Assembly (NCBI GenBank): GCA_029202385.1
Contig: CP119314.1
Coordinates: 2,420,501-2,484,500, forward strand
Source of the DNA: Candidatus Sphingomonas phytovorans
GTDB taxonomy: Bacteria; Pseudomonadota; Alphaproteobacteria; Sphingomonadales; Sphingomonadaceae
Length of the DNA stretch: 64,000 nucleotides
Direction of reading: 5' to 3'
The stretch's first letter is position 1. The number at the start of each line of letters is the position of its first letter. The position numbers and the translations under genes were made by a program. Shown here piece after piece: positions 8,337 to 17,384 of this stretch. The notes beneath the pieces are model-generated. The model was not told the DNA's origin and did no database searches. It saw only the letters and a program-made list of their open reading frames with translations.

Positions 8337-10685
8337 CTACATTTTGTAGGACAATCTCAGGCCAATCGTCCGCACCGAATTGAAATCGAACACCTGGTTG
8401 TAACTTTGAATCCTGGTCCCGGCATCGAGCGGAACCGACGAGATATTCACCGGAAACACCCTGTTCGTGCAGTTCTTGCAGAAGATCGACGCGCTCCACG
8501 CATCCCCATGCACGCCGATGCTCGCGCCGAAGATATCCATCGGATCGACCACGGCCCCTGGCGCATGGTTGGCCTGGAAATAGATTTTCGAGCGATGATA
8601 GACGTTCCCCTCGACGAAGCCGGTCACGCCGGGCAGCAACTGGTGCTCATAGGTCGCGTCCCAGCTCGTCGCGAATTTGGGCGCCAGCGGCGCGATCAGG
8701 CCCGCCCCGTTGAAGGTACCGGTCGTCGCGCAGCCCGGATCGGGCTGGCCGACATAACATTGCGCGCCGATATATTGCTTGAACCGGGCATCGAGGAAGG
8801 TCGCCTGGCCGTTGATCGTCAGATTGCGCGTGGGCCGGCCGACAAACCCCAGCTCGATACCCTTGCTGACGAGGCTCGCGGCGTTCTGGACGATGTACGA
8901 TCTCGTGGCGATGTTGAACGACTGGGCCTGATAGTTGTTGAAGGCGGTCCTGAACAACGAGACGTTCAGGGTGATCTTCTTGTCGAGGAACTGGGATTTC
9001 ATCCCGCCTTCCCAGCTCTTCGTCGTCTCCGGATAGACGGTGAGATTGGAGGTCGGGCTGTCGGGCGCCGTATTGAAGCCCGGCCCCTTATAGCCTTGTC
9101 CGTAATTGACATAGGCCATGATGGTCGGCGTGATCTGATATTGCGGACCGGCCTTGAAGCTGAAATTGGTATCGGAATATTTCTGATTATAGAGACCGGA
9201 CGCACCCAGCCGGACGAAATAAGGCTGTTGATTGGCAAGAAGGTCGATGGAGACGCGATCGCCCGTCACGCGCCCGCCGGCAACCATGGTGAGGCCGTCG
9301 GCGATGCGATAGCTGAGCTGACCAAAGGCGGCCAGGCTCTCGGTGTGCATCGTGAAAGCGCGATCGAGGCCGATGAACGCGATATTGTTGACCGCGCAGT
9401 TCGGCGGCCCGCCCGGGGCCACGGTCGCCCCGACACAGAAGGGAAAAGCCGGCAGCGCGGCGGCCGGCGTGAACGAGTTGCCACGCAGCTGAATGTTCTC
9501 GCGGACGACCGAGCGGAAATAATACAGGCCGAACTGACCGGTGAGGCGATTCTCCTGGGGCAGCGTCAGCCGAAGCTCGTCGCTGAACTGGTTGTATGAC
9601 GCCTGGTCCGAATTCACGTTGAGACCATTGCCCGGGGCGAAATCGGCATCGTTGTTCTGGCTCAGATCATAGAATCTCCAGGCGGCGATATTGCTCAGCG
9701 CCATGCCGTTGCCGAAGACGTGCGAGACCGTGCCCTGCACGCCGCCGGTCTTGAGGTTGCGATAGAAGGGCGCATCCCCTGCGGTGAGAAAATTCTCCGA
9801 TCCGGGCACGATCCCAACCGAGGCGATCGGCCCTGCTTCGGGGCTCCCGGCGCCGAGCGACTTGTAGGTCAGGTCGAGCGAGCCGGCGATTCCGGTCGAG
9901 CGATTATAGTCGGCAACCAGATAGAGTGTCGTGTCTCCCGGCGCGTTCCAGAGATATTTCACGCGAACACCATATTGCCGCAGATCGAGATCGGACCCTG
10001 GCGGCGGCGCACCGACAAAGCGCGTGACCGGCTGCTGGTACGAATAGATCGCGGCGATACGGAGCGCGGAATTGTCCGTCACCGGCAGATTCAGCGACGC
10101 GCGCACAATGGCCCCCTGGGCGTTTTCTCCAGGACGCTCGCGCGACGTCAGTTCGGTATCGAAGCTTGCGCCGAGCTGGTTGAGCTGCGGCCTCGTCGTC
10201 GTGACGTTCAACAGGCCGGCCGATGCGTTCTTGCCGAACAACAGACCCTGAGGCCCGTTCAGCACTTCAACCTGGGCGAGATCGTAAAAGGGAAAGGAGC
10301 TGAGCAGCGGCCTGCCTAGATTGACGTCGTCGAGCGAGATCGCGACGCTGGTGTCCAGAGCCGTTGCCAGCGCCAGCGTGCCGATGCCCCGCACCGAGAA
10401 ATTGTTGTTGTTGGTGATCTGAAGGCTGGGTGCGGCGAGCGATATCTGCGTGAGATCGTTCAGGCCGCGCGCCTTCAGGTCCTGCCCGTTCAGGGCCGTC
10501 ACGCTGAGCGGAACCGTCTGGATGCTCTCGGCCCGGCGCTGGGCGGTAACGATGATATCGCCGCTGGTGGCGTTGCTCCCGTCACCGGATTGGGCCGGAG
10601 CGGGCTGGCCGGAGGCGGGCGAGGACAATACGCCCATCGCCGCCAGCATCCCGACATTCGACAGCAGAAATACGCGGACCTTCAT
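8337..10685 (-). CDS. TonB-dependent outer-membrane receptor
   Basis: 782 residues with a signal peptide (MKVRVFLLSNVGMLAAMGVLSSPASGQ), a plug starting at GDIIVTAQRRAESIQTVPLS, and a long beta-barrel ending in IGLRLSYKM. The plug form is common in sphingomonad catabolic clusters, where such receptors import hydrophobic acids, glycosides or siderophores through the outer membrane with TonB energy. The ATG at 10685 has AGAAGGA about 7 bp upstream; a TTG at 10691 is less likely. It is probably the first gene of the set running to 4274, with a 130-bp gap before the reductase gene. Confidence 0.9.
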   Translation of the reverse strand: MKVRVFLLSNVGMLAAMGVLSSPASGQPAPAQSGDGSNATSGDIIVTAQRRAESIQTVPLSVTALNGQDLKARGLNDLTQISLAAPSLQITNNNNFSVRGIGTLALATALDTSVAISLDDVNLGRPLLSSFPFYDLAQVEVLNGPQGLLFGKNASAGLLNVTTTRPQLNQLGASFDTELTSRERPGENAQGAIVRASLNLPVTDNSALRIAAIYSYQQPVTRFVGAPPPGSDLDLRQYGVRVKYLWNAPGDTTLYLVADYNRSTGIAGSLDLTYKSLGAGSPEAGPIASVGIVPGSENFLTAGDAPFYRNLKTGGVQGTVSHVFGNGMALSNIAAWRFYDLSQNNDADFAPGNGLNVNSDQASYNQFSDELRLTLPQENRLTGQFGLYYFRSVVRENIQLRGNSFTPAAALPAFPFCVGATVAPGGPPNCAVNNIAFIGLDRAFTMHTESLAAFGQLSYRIADGLTMVAGGRVTGDRVSIDLLANQQPYFVRLGASGLYNQKYSDTNFSFKAGPQYQITPTIMAYVNYGQGYKGPGFNTAPDSPTSNLTVYPETTKSWEGGMKSQFLDKKITLNVSLFRTAFNNYQAQSFNIATRSYIVQNAASLVSKGIELGFVGRPTRNLTINGQATFLDARFKQYIGAQCYVGQPDPGCATTGTFNGAGLIAPLAPKFATSWDATYEHQLLPGVTGFVEGNVYHRSKIYFQANHAPGAVVDPMDIFGASIGVHGDAWSASIFCKNCTNRVFPVNISSVPLDAGTRIQSYNQVFDFNSVRTIGLRLSYKM

Positions 10686-11135
10686 TGGCAATCCTTCTCC
10701 AAAACATTGTTATCTTCGAGGGAGAGAAGGGGATGGGCGGGCGCGCCTCATGGAGCGGCGCCCGCCCCTCCCCCCTTCGGAGGCGTTCGGGAAGCCGTCA
10801 GGTGGCGAAAACGTCCACTCCGCGATCGGGTCGTTTGAGGGCGCGCTTTCCTAAAACACGGGCGCCGCGAGGTGGCGCAGGGCCCCCGCCATGGAACGCG
10901 CCCCCTGACCGCGCTCTTTCCCGTCTTGGCTCTCGCTGAACGCGACCGGCATCGCCTCGGACAAAGGGCGAGCGCGTGTTGCGGCGCAGGGACGAGCGGC
11001 ACCTGCCAAAGCGGGACGGGTCGCGATCCCGGGCATCAGGCACATCCGACACCGGCGGGTGCTGGAGATATCCAGCGATTCCACCCTCGGATAGCGCCCA
11101 TGGCCAAGTATGAAACGGATCGGAAGGAGAGTTTG
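10686..11135. other. Divergent intergenic region, TonB receptor / MFS
   Basis: No gene is supported in these 450 bp. The part next to the TonB gene holds a strong GC hairpin (10729-10773). GCGCTTTCCTAAAACACGG near 10843 weakly resembles the TonB/MFS motif at 43707, and nothing else is obvious. An in-frame ATG at 11100 for the MFS gene is present but lacks a ribosome site. Confidence 0.4.
10729..10773 (-). terminator. Strong GC-rich hairpin in the TonB leader
   Basis: Arms 10729-10744 and 10758-10773 pair over 16 bp with one mismatch, loop about 13 bases. It lies in the 5' leader of the TonB gene, roughly 45 to 90 bp before the ATG. No T run follows on either strand. It may be an attenuator or relic terminator; it resembles the hairpin after the other TonB gene at 40631. 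Confidence 0.4.
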
Positions 11136-12359
11136 ATGCAGACCGAGACCGGCCGGCCCGTTCGAACGATGCTGCTTTGCCTCTGCGCGGCACTGATCGA
11201 GGGCTTCGATCTGCAAGCCGCGGGCGTGGTTGCGCCCGGCATACGGTCGGATCTCGGCATTTCGGCCGGCCAACTCGCGCTCTTCTTCAGCGCAGCCACC
11301 ATCGGGCTGATTTTCGGTGCGTTGCTTGGCGGACGCATCGCCGACCGCTTCGGCCGGAAGGTCGGATTGCTTGTCTCGCTCATCCTCTTCGGCATCTGCT
11401 CGGTCGGCGCGGGCATGGCGCATGATTTTGCGACCCTTGCGCTGTTCCGCTTCCTCACGGGGATCGGCTTGGGGGGCGCCCTGCCCAATCTGATCGCGAT
11501 CGCGGCCGAATCCGTCGCGCGCAACCGCGGCATGGCCGTGTCGGTCATGTTCGCGGGCATTCCCCTGGGCGGGGCGTTGGCGGGCCTGTTCACGTTGTTC
11601 GGAACCCACGCCCATGACGGCTGGCGCAACATCTTCATCGCGGGCGGGCTCGCGCCCCTGTTGCTCGTCCCGATGCTCGCATGGGCCCTGCCGCCCTTCT
11701 TCGTCCGCCCATCGCCGGAGCCCAGCGCGGAAAAGGATTCCGCCTGGCGCGCGGTCTTCGGGCCGGGCCAGCTCGCCGCCACCCTGCTGTTGTGGCTCGC
11801 CTTCTTTCTCTCCCTGCTGATCCTCTATCTTATCCTGAACTGGCTGCCCACGCTGCTCATCGCCCAAGGTTTCTCGCCCGCCCAGGCAGGGATGGTTCAG
11901 CTCGTCTTCAATCTCGTCGGATCGATCGCCAGCATCGTCGTCGGAAGATTCATGGACGGCCGGCATGCGTTGACGACGATCATGATCGCCTATGCCCTGT
12001 TGATCATCGCCTTGATCGGCTTGGCGCATCTGCCGCCGAATATCGCCCTGGCGCTGGGCGCCGGCGCCCTGCTCGGCTCGGGGCTCCTGGGGGCACAAGC
12101 GCTGCTCTACGGGCTGTCACCGCAATGTTACCCGATATGGGCCCGCGGTACCGGCGTCGGTGCGTCGGTGGCGGCGGGGCGGTTCGGGTCGGTCGCGGGT
12201 CCGATTTTCGCAGGGGTGATGATCGCCGCTGGAAGGCCGATTGCGGAATTGCTGATGCTTCTCGTGCCCCTGGCCTTCGCGGCAGGAGCGGCCGCATGGT
12301 TGCTCGCCTCTCTTCTACGCAGCCGCCGCGCTCATGAGGATCCGCGCGGCGAGATGTAG
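11136..12359 (+). CDS. MFS transporter, aromatic acid:H+ symporter (AAHS)-like
   Basis: 407-residue inner-membrane carrier. LIEGFDLQAAGVVAPGIRSDLG near the N terminus carries the membrane-embedded Asp typical of AAHS carriers such as PcaK/MhpT. GRIADRFGRK is the MFS loop 2-3 signature, and about twelve hydrophobic segments follow. It likely imports an organic acid with protons, fitting its position next to acid-activating genes. The ATG at 11136 is preceded by GGAAGGAG; an in-frame ATG at 11100 has no ribosome site. Confidence 0.87.
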   Translation: MQTETGRPVRTMLLCLCAALIEGFDLQAAGVVAPGIRSDLGISAGQLALFFSAATIGLIFGALLGGRIADRFGRKVGLLVSLILFGICSVGAGMAHDFATLALFRFLTGIGLGGALPNLIAIAAESVARNRGMAVSVMFAGIPLGGALAGLFTLFGTHAHDGWRNIFIAGGLAPLLLVPMLAWALPPFFVRPSPEPSAEKDSAWRAVFGPGQLAATLLLWLAFFLSLLILYLILNWLPTLLIAQGFSPAQAGMVQLVFNLVGSIASIVVGRFMDGRHALTTIMIAYALLIIALIGLAHLPPNIALALGAGALLGSGLLGAQALLYGLSPQCYPIWARGTGVGASVAAGRFGSVAGPIFAGVMIAAGRPIAELLMLLVPLAFAAGAAAWLLASLLRSRRAHEDPRGEM

Positions 12360-12381
12360 AAAAGGCCGGCCGGCGGGCCTT
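12359..12381 (-). terminator. Probable terminator of the acyl-CoA ligase gene
   Basis: AAGGCC (12362-12367) pairs with GGCCTT (12376-12381) across an 8-base loop. Read on the minus strand the stem is followed by TTTTC, about 100 bp after the ligase stop. The U tract is short. Confidence 0.45.
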
Positions 12382-12476
12382 CACCCCCCGCCGCGGAGCC
12401 ACCGGCATTTCCTGGCCCGCACAAGAGGGCCCGGCCCGGTAGATGTCGATCGGAGAAGGCGACCGTCAGGCGCGAG

Positions 12477-14021
12477 TCACCCCTCGATCCCGAGCAGCTT
12501 GCGCAATTCGGGGCGTGCGATCTTGAGCGACACCGTGCGCGGCAACGCGTCGACGAAATGGAACGCGACCGGCACCATATAGGCGACCATATGCTGACGG
12601 ACGTGATTGGCGAGCGCCTCGGGGTCGGGTGCCTCGGTCCCGGGCACGAGTTCGATCGCCGCGACCGGTACCTGGCCGAGGCGCGCGTCGGGTTGCCCGA
12701 CGACAGCCGCATCGCGGACGCCGGGAAAGCGCCGCAGCACCGCCGCCACGTCCTCGGGAAGAATCTTGAAGCCGCCCCGATTGATCGCGTCATCGGCCCG
12801 GCCGCGCAGGAACAGGAAGCCGTCGGCGTCGACCGCCGCGAGATCGGTGGTGCGGAACCATCCCTCGCCCCAGCGCTCGGAGGCGATTTCGAGCAGACCG
12901 GTCCCACCCGCCGGCAGTTCGGCGCCACCTTCAGGATCGACGATGCGCAACCGGACATCCTTGCGCGCGCGGCCGACGCTTCCGGCCTTGGACTCGCCGA
13001 ACGCCTTATAGTCCTTGAGCGACCAGCCGGCGACGCCACCGATGAACTCCGCCGCGCCATAGTCGATCAGCACCGGTATGCCGAACCGCGCCTCGAATGC
13101 GTGCTGCGCGGCGGGATCGAGCGGTGCCGTGCTCGACCGCACCGCGATCAGGCTTCTAAGACGTTCAGGCGCGATGCCGGCCTCGAGGATCATCTGGATC
13201 ATCGCGGGCACGAGGCTGGCGGTCTTGGGCTTGAATCGTTCGACCGCCGCCGCCCAGTCCTCGACCGCGAACTTCTCGAACAGGATGACGGGACGCGCCT
13301 GGTACAGCGCCATCAGCAGCGCGAACAGGCCGCCGGCATGGCCGAAGGGCTTGAACAGCATCGCGGGCGAGGTCTTGACGGTGAGGCTCGTATCGGCGGC
13401 ATTCCCGCTCGACCCTTCCTCTGCGGAACGCAGCGACGGAATCAGCATATCCTCGCCGACCGCGATCCGTTTCGGCGCGCCGGTGGTGCCGCTCGTCAGC
13501 CGCTCCATGACGATGCCGGGCATGGCAGCGCGGAAAGGCCCTTTGCCGCGTTTGCCGAGCCCGTCGATCAGTCTCGCATGGATCGCCGCGACGCCGGAGG
13601 CGGCGATAGCAACCGTGCCCAACGCCGCCGCAGCCTCCAGGACCCGAGGATCCTGCCAATCGTCAGGATCGGCGATGACGGCCTGCAGCGCCTGCCGGCC
13701 CAACTCCTCGGCCTGGGCATCGCGCGACAGGCCGGGGCGAAGCGGAATGACCGGATGGCCATTGACGACCAGGGCGACGAAAGCGGCGACCATGGCCGGG
13801 CGATTGCGCGCCATCCAGCCCACCGGCGCGCCAGGTTCGACCCCGGCTTCGCGAAGCAGGGCCGCGATCCGCGTCGCGCCGGTCGCGAGGCTGGCCCAGG
13901 TCATGGTGCCACCCTGAAACTCGATGCAATTCGCCTGGGGATCGAGGGCGAGGACGCGCTTGAGACGGTTTCCGAGCCGCTCGGTCGACTGACCGGCGGA
14001 AGCTTGTGACGATGCGTTCAT
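12477..14021 (-). CDS. Acyl-CoA ligase (ANL superfamily)
   Basis: 514-residue adenylate-forming enzyme that would activate a carboxylic acid with ATP and CoA. The phosphate loop TSGTTGAPKR lies near residue 177, IDYGAAEFIGG forms the adenine-binding segment, WFRTTDLAAVD carries the ribose-binding Asp, and GRADDAINRGGFKI is the hinge. The C-terminal SLKIARPELR supplies the catalytic Lys. At this length it belongs to the shorter bacterial ligases. The ATG at 14021 is chosen because the duplicated leader ends there; an upstream ATG at 14072 falls inside that leader. It is divergent from the CoA-transferase at 14158, so two activation routes face each other. Confidence 0.87.
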   Translation of the reverse strand: MNASSQASAGQSTERLGNRLKRVLALDPQANCIEFQGGTMTWASLATGATRIAALLREAGVEPGAPVGWMARNRPAMVAAFVALVVNGHPVIPLRPGLSRDAQAEELGRQALQAVIADPDDWQDPRVLEAAAALGTVAIAASGVAAIHARLIDGLGKRGKGPFRAAMPGIVMERLTSGTTGAPKRIAVGEDMLIPSLRSAEEGSSGNAADTSLTVKTSPAMLFKPFGHAGGLFALLMALYQARPVILFEKFAVEDWAAAVERFKPKTASLVPAMIQMILEAGIAPERLRSLIAVRSSTAPLDPAAQHAFEARFGIPVLIDYGAAEFIGGVAGWSLKDYKAFGESKAGSVGRARKDVRLRIVDPEGGAELPAGGTGLLEIASERWGEGWFRTTDLAAVDADGFLFLRGRADDAINRGGFKILPEDVAAVLRRFPGVRDAAVVGQPDARLGQVPVAAIELVPGTEAPDPEALANHVRQHMVAYMVPVAFHFVDALPRTVSLKIARPELRKLLGIEG

Positions 14022-14126
14022 CCCCGGAGCGTGTCGCAGCGCGCCGGCGCGTACCACGTCGAATTTGGGCATTTTAAGGTCGCGCTCGCCCTGATCCGCT
14101 CCTCAATACGCGATATTTGACATAGG
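14022..14126 (-). promoter_or_regulatory. Duplicated promoter/leader element, copy 2
   Basis: Homologue of 3495-3600 (see that entry), ending at the ligase ATG. The best-conserved part is 14054-14126. On the minus strand the inner direct repeats read ATGTCAAATATCG and GCCCAAATTCGACG. The distal end also lies 32 bp before the CoA-transferase start, so it may drive both directions. Confidence 0.6.
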
Positions 14127-14157
14127 CGAGCTGCCCGGCGCCGCGCCATAAGGCCGT

Positions 14158-15390
14158 ATGGCCGGCCCCGTCATCCTCTCGATGAATGCACTGCTCGCGA
14201 CCCTGCGTCCGGGCATGCGCGTGTTCGTTCCCGGCTCCTCCGGCGAACCGCGCACCTTCCTGTCCGCCTTGGCCGGTGCCGGCACGGACATGGGCGGGAT
14301 CGAACTCGTCACCAATTTCCTCCCCGGCATCAACCGTCTGGATCCGGCGCTGCATGCCGCCGGTATCCGCACGACGGCCTTTTTCGGACTCCCGGGGCTC
14401 GGCCCGGACGATCGGATCTTGCCGCTCAGCTATCGCGAGATCGACGACTATCTGCGCGCCAACCCGGTCGATCTGGCGGTCGTCCAGCTCTCGCCGCCCG
14501 ACGCAGAAGGCAATTGCTCCTTTGGACCCTGTGTCGAATTCAGCCGTACGGCGCTGGCCACGGCGTGGCGAACGGTCGGCCTGATCAACCCCCGGCTCGC
14601 GCGGCACGGTGGCGGGCCTTTCGTCCCGTTCGCAGAACTCGACTCGGTCGTCCATGTCGACCAGGAACCACTGGCGGTTCCGGAGCCCGCCGGGGACGAT
14701 GTGGCGCGGGCGATCGCCCGCCATGTCGCCGCGCTCATCGCCGACGGCACGACCTTGCAGCTCGGCATCGGCAAGATTCCGGGCCAGATTCTGCGTGCCC
14801 TTACCGATCACCGGAATTTGCGGATACGGTCGGGCATCGTGATGCCGAACCTGAGGCTGCTCGCGGAGAGCGGTGCCTTGGCCGACGCCGAGATTGTCGC
14901 CGCCTCGGCGGCGGGCGACGCCGATTTCTATCGCTGGGTGGCGACCAATCCCGCCATCCGGCTGACCGATGTCACCGAGACACATGATGTCGCGGCGATC
15001 GCGACGACGCCTGGCTTCACCGCGATCAACTCGGCGATCGAGGTCGATCTTCTCGGGCAATGCAATGCCGAAACCCTGGGCGGGCGCGTCGTCAGCGGCC
15101 CGGGCGGGCTTCCACAGTTCACGGCCGGTGCCCGCCAGGCGCCGAAGGGCTGCAGCATCGTGGCACTGCCGGCCACCGACAGTAGCGGATCGGTCTCCCG
15201 GATCGTGACCGCGATGGCACCGGGCGCGCCGGTATCAGTGCCCGCCCATGGGGTCGATTTCATCGTGACCGAATTCGGCGCCGCCGATCTGCGGCGCAAG
15301 CCCCGCGCGGCGCGCGCGCTGGAGATCGCCGGCATTGCCGCACCCGATTTCAGAGAGGCGCTGACACAGGCGGCACGCGACGCGGGCTAG
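14158..15390 (+). CDS. Acetyl-CoA hydrolase / 4-hydroxybutyrate CoA-transferase family
   Basis: 410 residues, two related half-domains of the family I CoA-transferase type. GSSGEPRTFLSAL and the mid-protein LGIGKIPGQIL are family segments. NSAIEVDLLGQCNAE contains the Glu expected to form the covalent glutamyl-CoA intermediate. SGPGGLPQFTAGA and HGVDFIVTEFGAADL near the C terminus complete the pattern. It would move CoA from acetyl-CoA or succinyl-CoA onto an organic acid. The start ATG at 14158 follows AAGG. It overlaps the convergent TetR gene by four bases. Confidence 0.85.
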   Translation: MAGPVILSMNALLATLRPGMRVFVPGSSGEPRTFLSALAGAGTDMGGIELVTNFLPGINRLDPALHAAGIRTTAFFGLPGLGPDDRILPLSYREIDDYLRANPVDLAVVQLSPPDAEGNCSFGPCVEFSRTALATAWRTVGLINPRLARHGGGPFVPFAELDSVVHVDQEPLAVPEPAGDDVARAIARHVAALIADGTTLQLGIGKIPGQILRALTDHRNLRIRSGIVMPNLRLLAESGALADAEIVAASAAGDADFYRWVATNPAIRLTDVTETHDVAAIATTPGFTAINSAIEVDLLGQCNAETLGGRVVSGPGGLPQFTAGARQAPKGCSIVALPATDSSGSVSRIVTAMAPGAPVSVPAHGVDFIVTEFGAADLRRKPRAARALEIAGIAAPDFREALTQAARDAG

Positions 15391-16088
15391 GCCTCGTCTC
15401 CATCGTCGCTGTCCTGTCCGTTCCGATCGGCCAGGGGCAAGGGTCCGGGACTGTTCAGCGCGCAGCCGATGAAGAAGGCAGCCGCTTCGATCAAATGCTT
15501 GCGCGAGCGCCGGCGACGATAGGGCCGCCGGGTGATGACGGGAATACGTTCCATCATCATCAACATCACATGGCTGATCGACACTGCGTCGGTTTTGGGA
15601 TGAACCGCGGCGATGCGCTCCTGGAGATAGGTGGTCAGTTTAAGCGTGGCATCGTGGCGGGCTTTCATGAACCGCCGGTCGCCCTCATCGGCCGCGAGAT
15701 TGCGGGTCCGCAGCACCCAGAAATGCTTGTCCCAGAAGGCGCAATAGGCCTCCACGAGGTCCTTGGCGTTCTGATAGCTCGTCTCGGACGTCCATTCCCG
15801 GGCGAAGATCGCCTCCATCTCGTCCGAGGTGCGCTCAGTCTCGTTGACGGCGGCGAGTACCGCCTCGGTCACATCCGCGAAATAGGCATAAAAGGTGGTA
15901 GGCGCCGCGGCGGCCTCATGCGCGATCTCGGCGACGGTGAGGTCGCGCAAGGTGCGCCGTTCCAGCAATTGCTCGGTGGCCCGGATATACTGAGCCCGGG
16001 TCCGCATGCCCTTCGCGCCCATCTTCTGCCCATAGAGATTCTGGGCGGGTCGGGCACGTGTTACCTTGGCGGCGACGGGCTGGGTCAA
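15387..16088 (-). CDS. TetR family transcriptional regulator
   Basis: 233 residues. The DNA-binding domain covers about residues 28-75 (TRAQYIRATEQLLERRTLRDLTVAEIAHEAAAAPTTFYAYFADV pattern, split here by the helix-turn-helix). The C-terminal ligand domain is not assigned. The frame opens with a TTG at 16088, and PAQNLYGQKMGAKGMRTR is a common N-terminal extension in this group. An ATG at MGAKGM is an alternative start. An inverted repeat at 16090-16106 directly upstream is a likely self-operator. It follows the beta-oxidation operon in the same direction. Confidence 0.85.
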   Translation of the reverse strand: MTQPVAAKVTRARPAQNLYGQKMGAKGMRTRAQYIRATEQLLERRTLRDLTVAEIAHEAAAAPTTFYAYFADVTEAVLAAVNETERTSDEMEAIFAREWTSETSYQNAKDLVEAYCAFWDKHFWVLRTRNLAADEGDRRFMKARHDATLKLTTYLQERIAAVHPKTDAVSISHVMLMMMERIPVITRRPYRRRRSRKHLIEAAAFFIGCALNSPGPLPLADRNGQDSDDGDEA

Positions 16089-16089
16089 A

Positions 16090-16106
16090 ATGGAGTGCTA
16101 CTCTAT
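16090..16106. promoter_or_regulatory. Probable TetR operator
   Basis: ATGGAGT-GCT-ACTCTAT is a 17-bp inverted repeat with one mismatched pair, immediately upstream of the TetR gene and 3' of the thiolase gene. Size and symmetry suit TetR dimers. Autoregulation is inferred. Confidence 0.5.
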
Positions 16107-16177
16107 AATTGCGGAGGCGGTACCTTTGTCGGACCAACCCGCCGCGTCAAGCAGCAAAGAAACCGGTATCAGACCGG

Positions 16178-17374
16178 TCAGGCCGCTTCGAACAACGCCG
16201 CGATCCCCTGCCCTCCTCCGATGCACATCGTCTCGAGCGCACGCTTGCCGCCGCGACGGCGCAGTTCGTGCAACATCGAGGTCATGATCCGCGCGCCCGT
16301 CGCCCCAATGGGATGCCCGAGCGAAATGCCCGATCCGTTGACGTTGATCCGGCTATGGTCGTCAAAGTCCCAGCCCTTGAGCACCGCCAGCACCTGGACG
16401 GCGAAGGCTTCGTTGATCTCGACCAGGTCGATATCGTCCCAGCCGATACCCGTCCGGGCGAACAGGCGCTTGACCGCCGGGACAGGCCCGATCCCCATCC
16501 GCGCCGGATCACATCCCGCCGCTGCCCAGCCGACGACAAAGGCGAAGGGATCGAGGTCAAGCTCGGCCAGACGATCTTCGGCGACGACCAGACAGACCGA
16601 CGCGGCATCGTTTTGCTGGCTTGAATTGCCCGCGGTGACAGTGCCGCCCTTCACGAGCGGCTTAAGCGCCGCGAGCGTCTCGACGGTCGTGTCGCCTCGT
16701 ATTCCTTCGTCGCGGCGCATCTGCACCGGATCGCCCTTGCGTTGCGGCACCGGCACGGCAACGACCTCGTCGTCGAAGCGGCCGGCGTCCCATGCCGCGG
16801 CCGCGCGGCGCTGGCTTTCCGCGGCAAAGGCATCGGCCGCCTCACGCGTGATGGCATAGTCGGTGGCGAGATTCTCGGCGGTTTCGATCATGCCGGAAAT
16901 CACGCCGAACCGTTCGACCGGCTGGGAGCGTTCGCGACCGCGATCGAGACGGTCATAGAATTGAACCGTGCCGGCGCGCGCGCCGCCGCGCATCGCCGTC
17001 GTATAATATTCGATATTGCTCATGCTCTCGACGCCGCCGGCGATCACGACATCGGCGGCGCCCGACTGCACCATCATCGCTGCGTTGACGATCGCCTGGA
17101 GTCCGCCGCCGCAACGGCGGTCGACCTGGCAACCCGGCACCTCGATCGGCAACCCCGCGGCAAGGCCGGCCCAACGCCCGATACACGGCGCCTCGCTATT
17201 GGCGTAGCTCTGCGCGAGCACCACGTCGTCGATCCGCGCGGGATCGATACCGCTCCGCTCGACGAGCGCTCGAATAACATGCTCCGCGAGACGCTCGGCG
17301 GGGAGCGGCGCGAGACTCCCCAGGAAGCGGCCGATGGGCGTGCGAAGCGGGGCAACGATGGCAGCGCGGCGCAT
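16178..17374 (-). CDS. Acetyl-CoA acyltransferase (thiolase)
   Basis: 398-residue cytosolic thiolase that should cleave 3-ketoacyl-CoA with CoA at the end of a beta-oxidation round. The nucleophilic Cys is at about 88 in DRRCGGGLQA (usually RQCGSG). NEAFAVQ, GHPIGATGAR (His) and CIGGGQG (second Cys) supply the rest of the active site. The ATG at 17374 has GAAGGAAG upstream. It is the last gene of the long operon, 10 bp after the SDR stop. Confidence 0.9.
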   Translation of the reverse strand: MRRAAIVAPLRTPIGRFLGSLAPLPAERLAEHVIRALVERSGIDPARIDDVVLAQSYANSEAPCIGRWAGLAAGLPIEVPGCQVDRRCGGGLQAIVNAAMMVQSGAADVVIAGGVESMSNIEYYTTAMRGGARAGTVQFYDRLDRGRERSQPVERFGVISGMIETAENLATDYAITREAADAFAAESQRRAAAAWDAGRFDDEVVAVPVPQRKGDPVQMRRDEGIRGDTTVETLAALKPLVKGGTVTAGNSSQQNDAASVCLVVAEDRLAELDLDPFAFVVGWAAAGCDPARMGIGPVPAVKRLFARTGIGWDDIDLVEINEAFAVQVLAVLKGWDFDDHSRINVNGSGISLGHPIGATGARIMTSMLHELRRRGGKRALETMCIGGGQGIAALFEAA

Positions 17375-17384
17375 GGTTCTTCCT

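Noticed and set aside
10843..10861. GCGCTTTCCTAAAACACGG as a third copy of the TonB/MFS motif
   Set aside because: Matches only part of the motif and needs a gap; kept as a weak resemblance, not a feature.
14022..14072. Longer N terminus for the acyl-CoA ligase starting at an ATG at 14072
   Set aside because: That ATG lies inside the duplicated leader, and the first leader has CGT at the matching place, so it is not conserved as a start.
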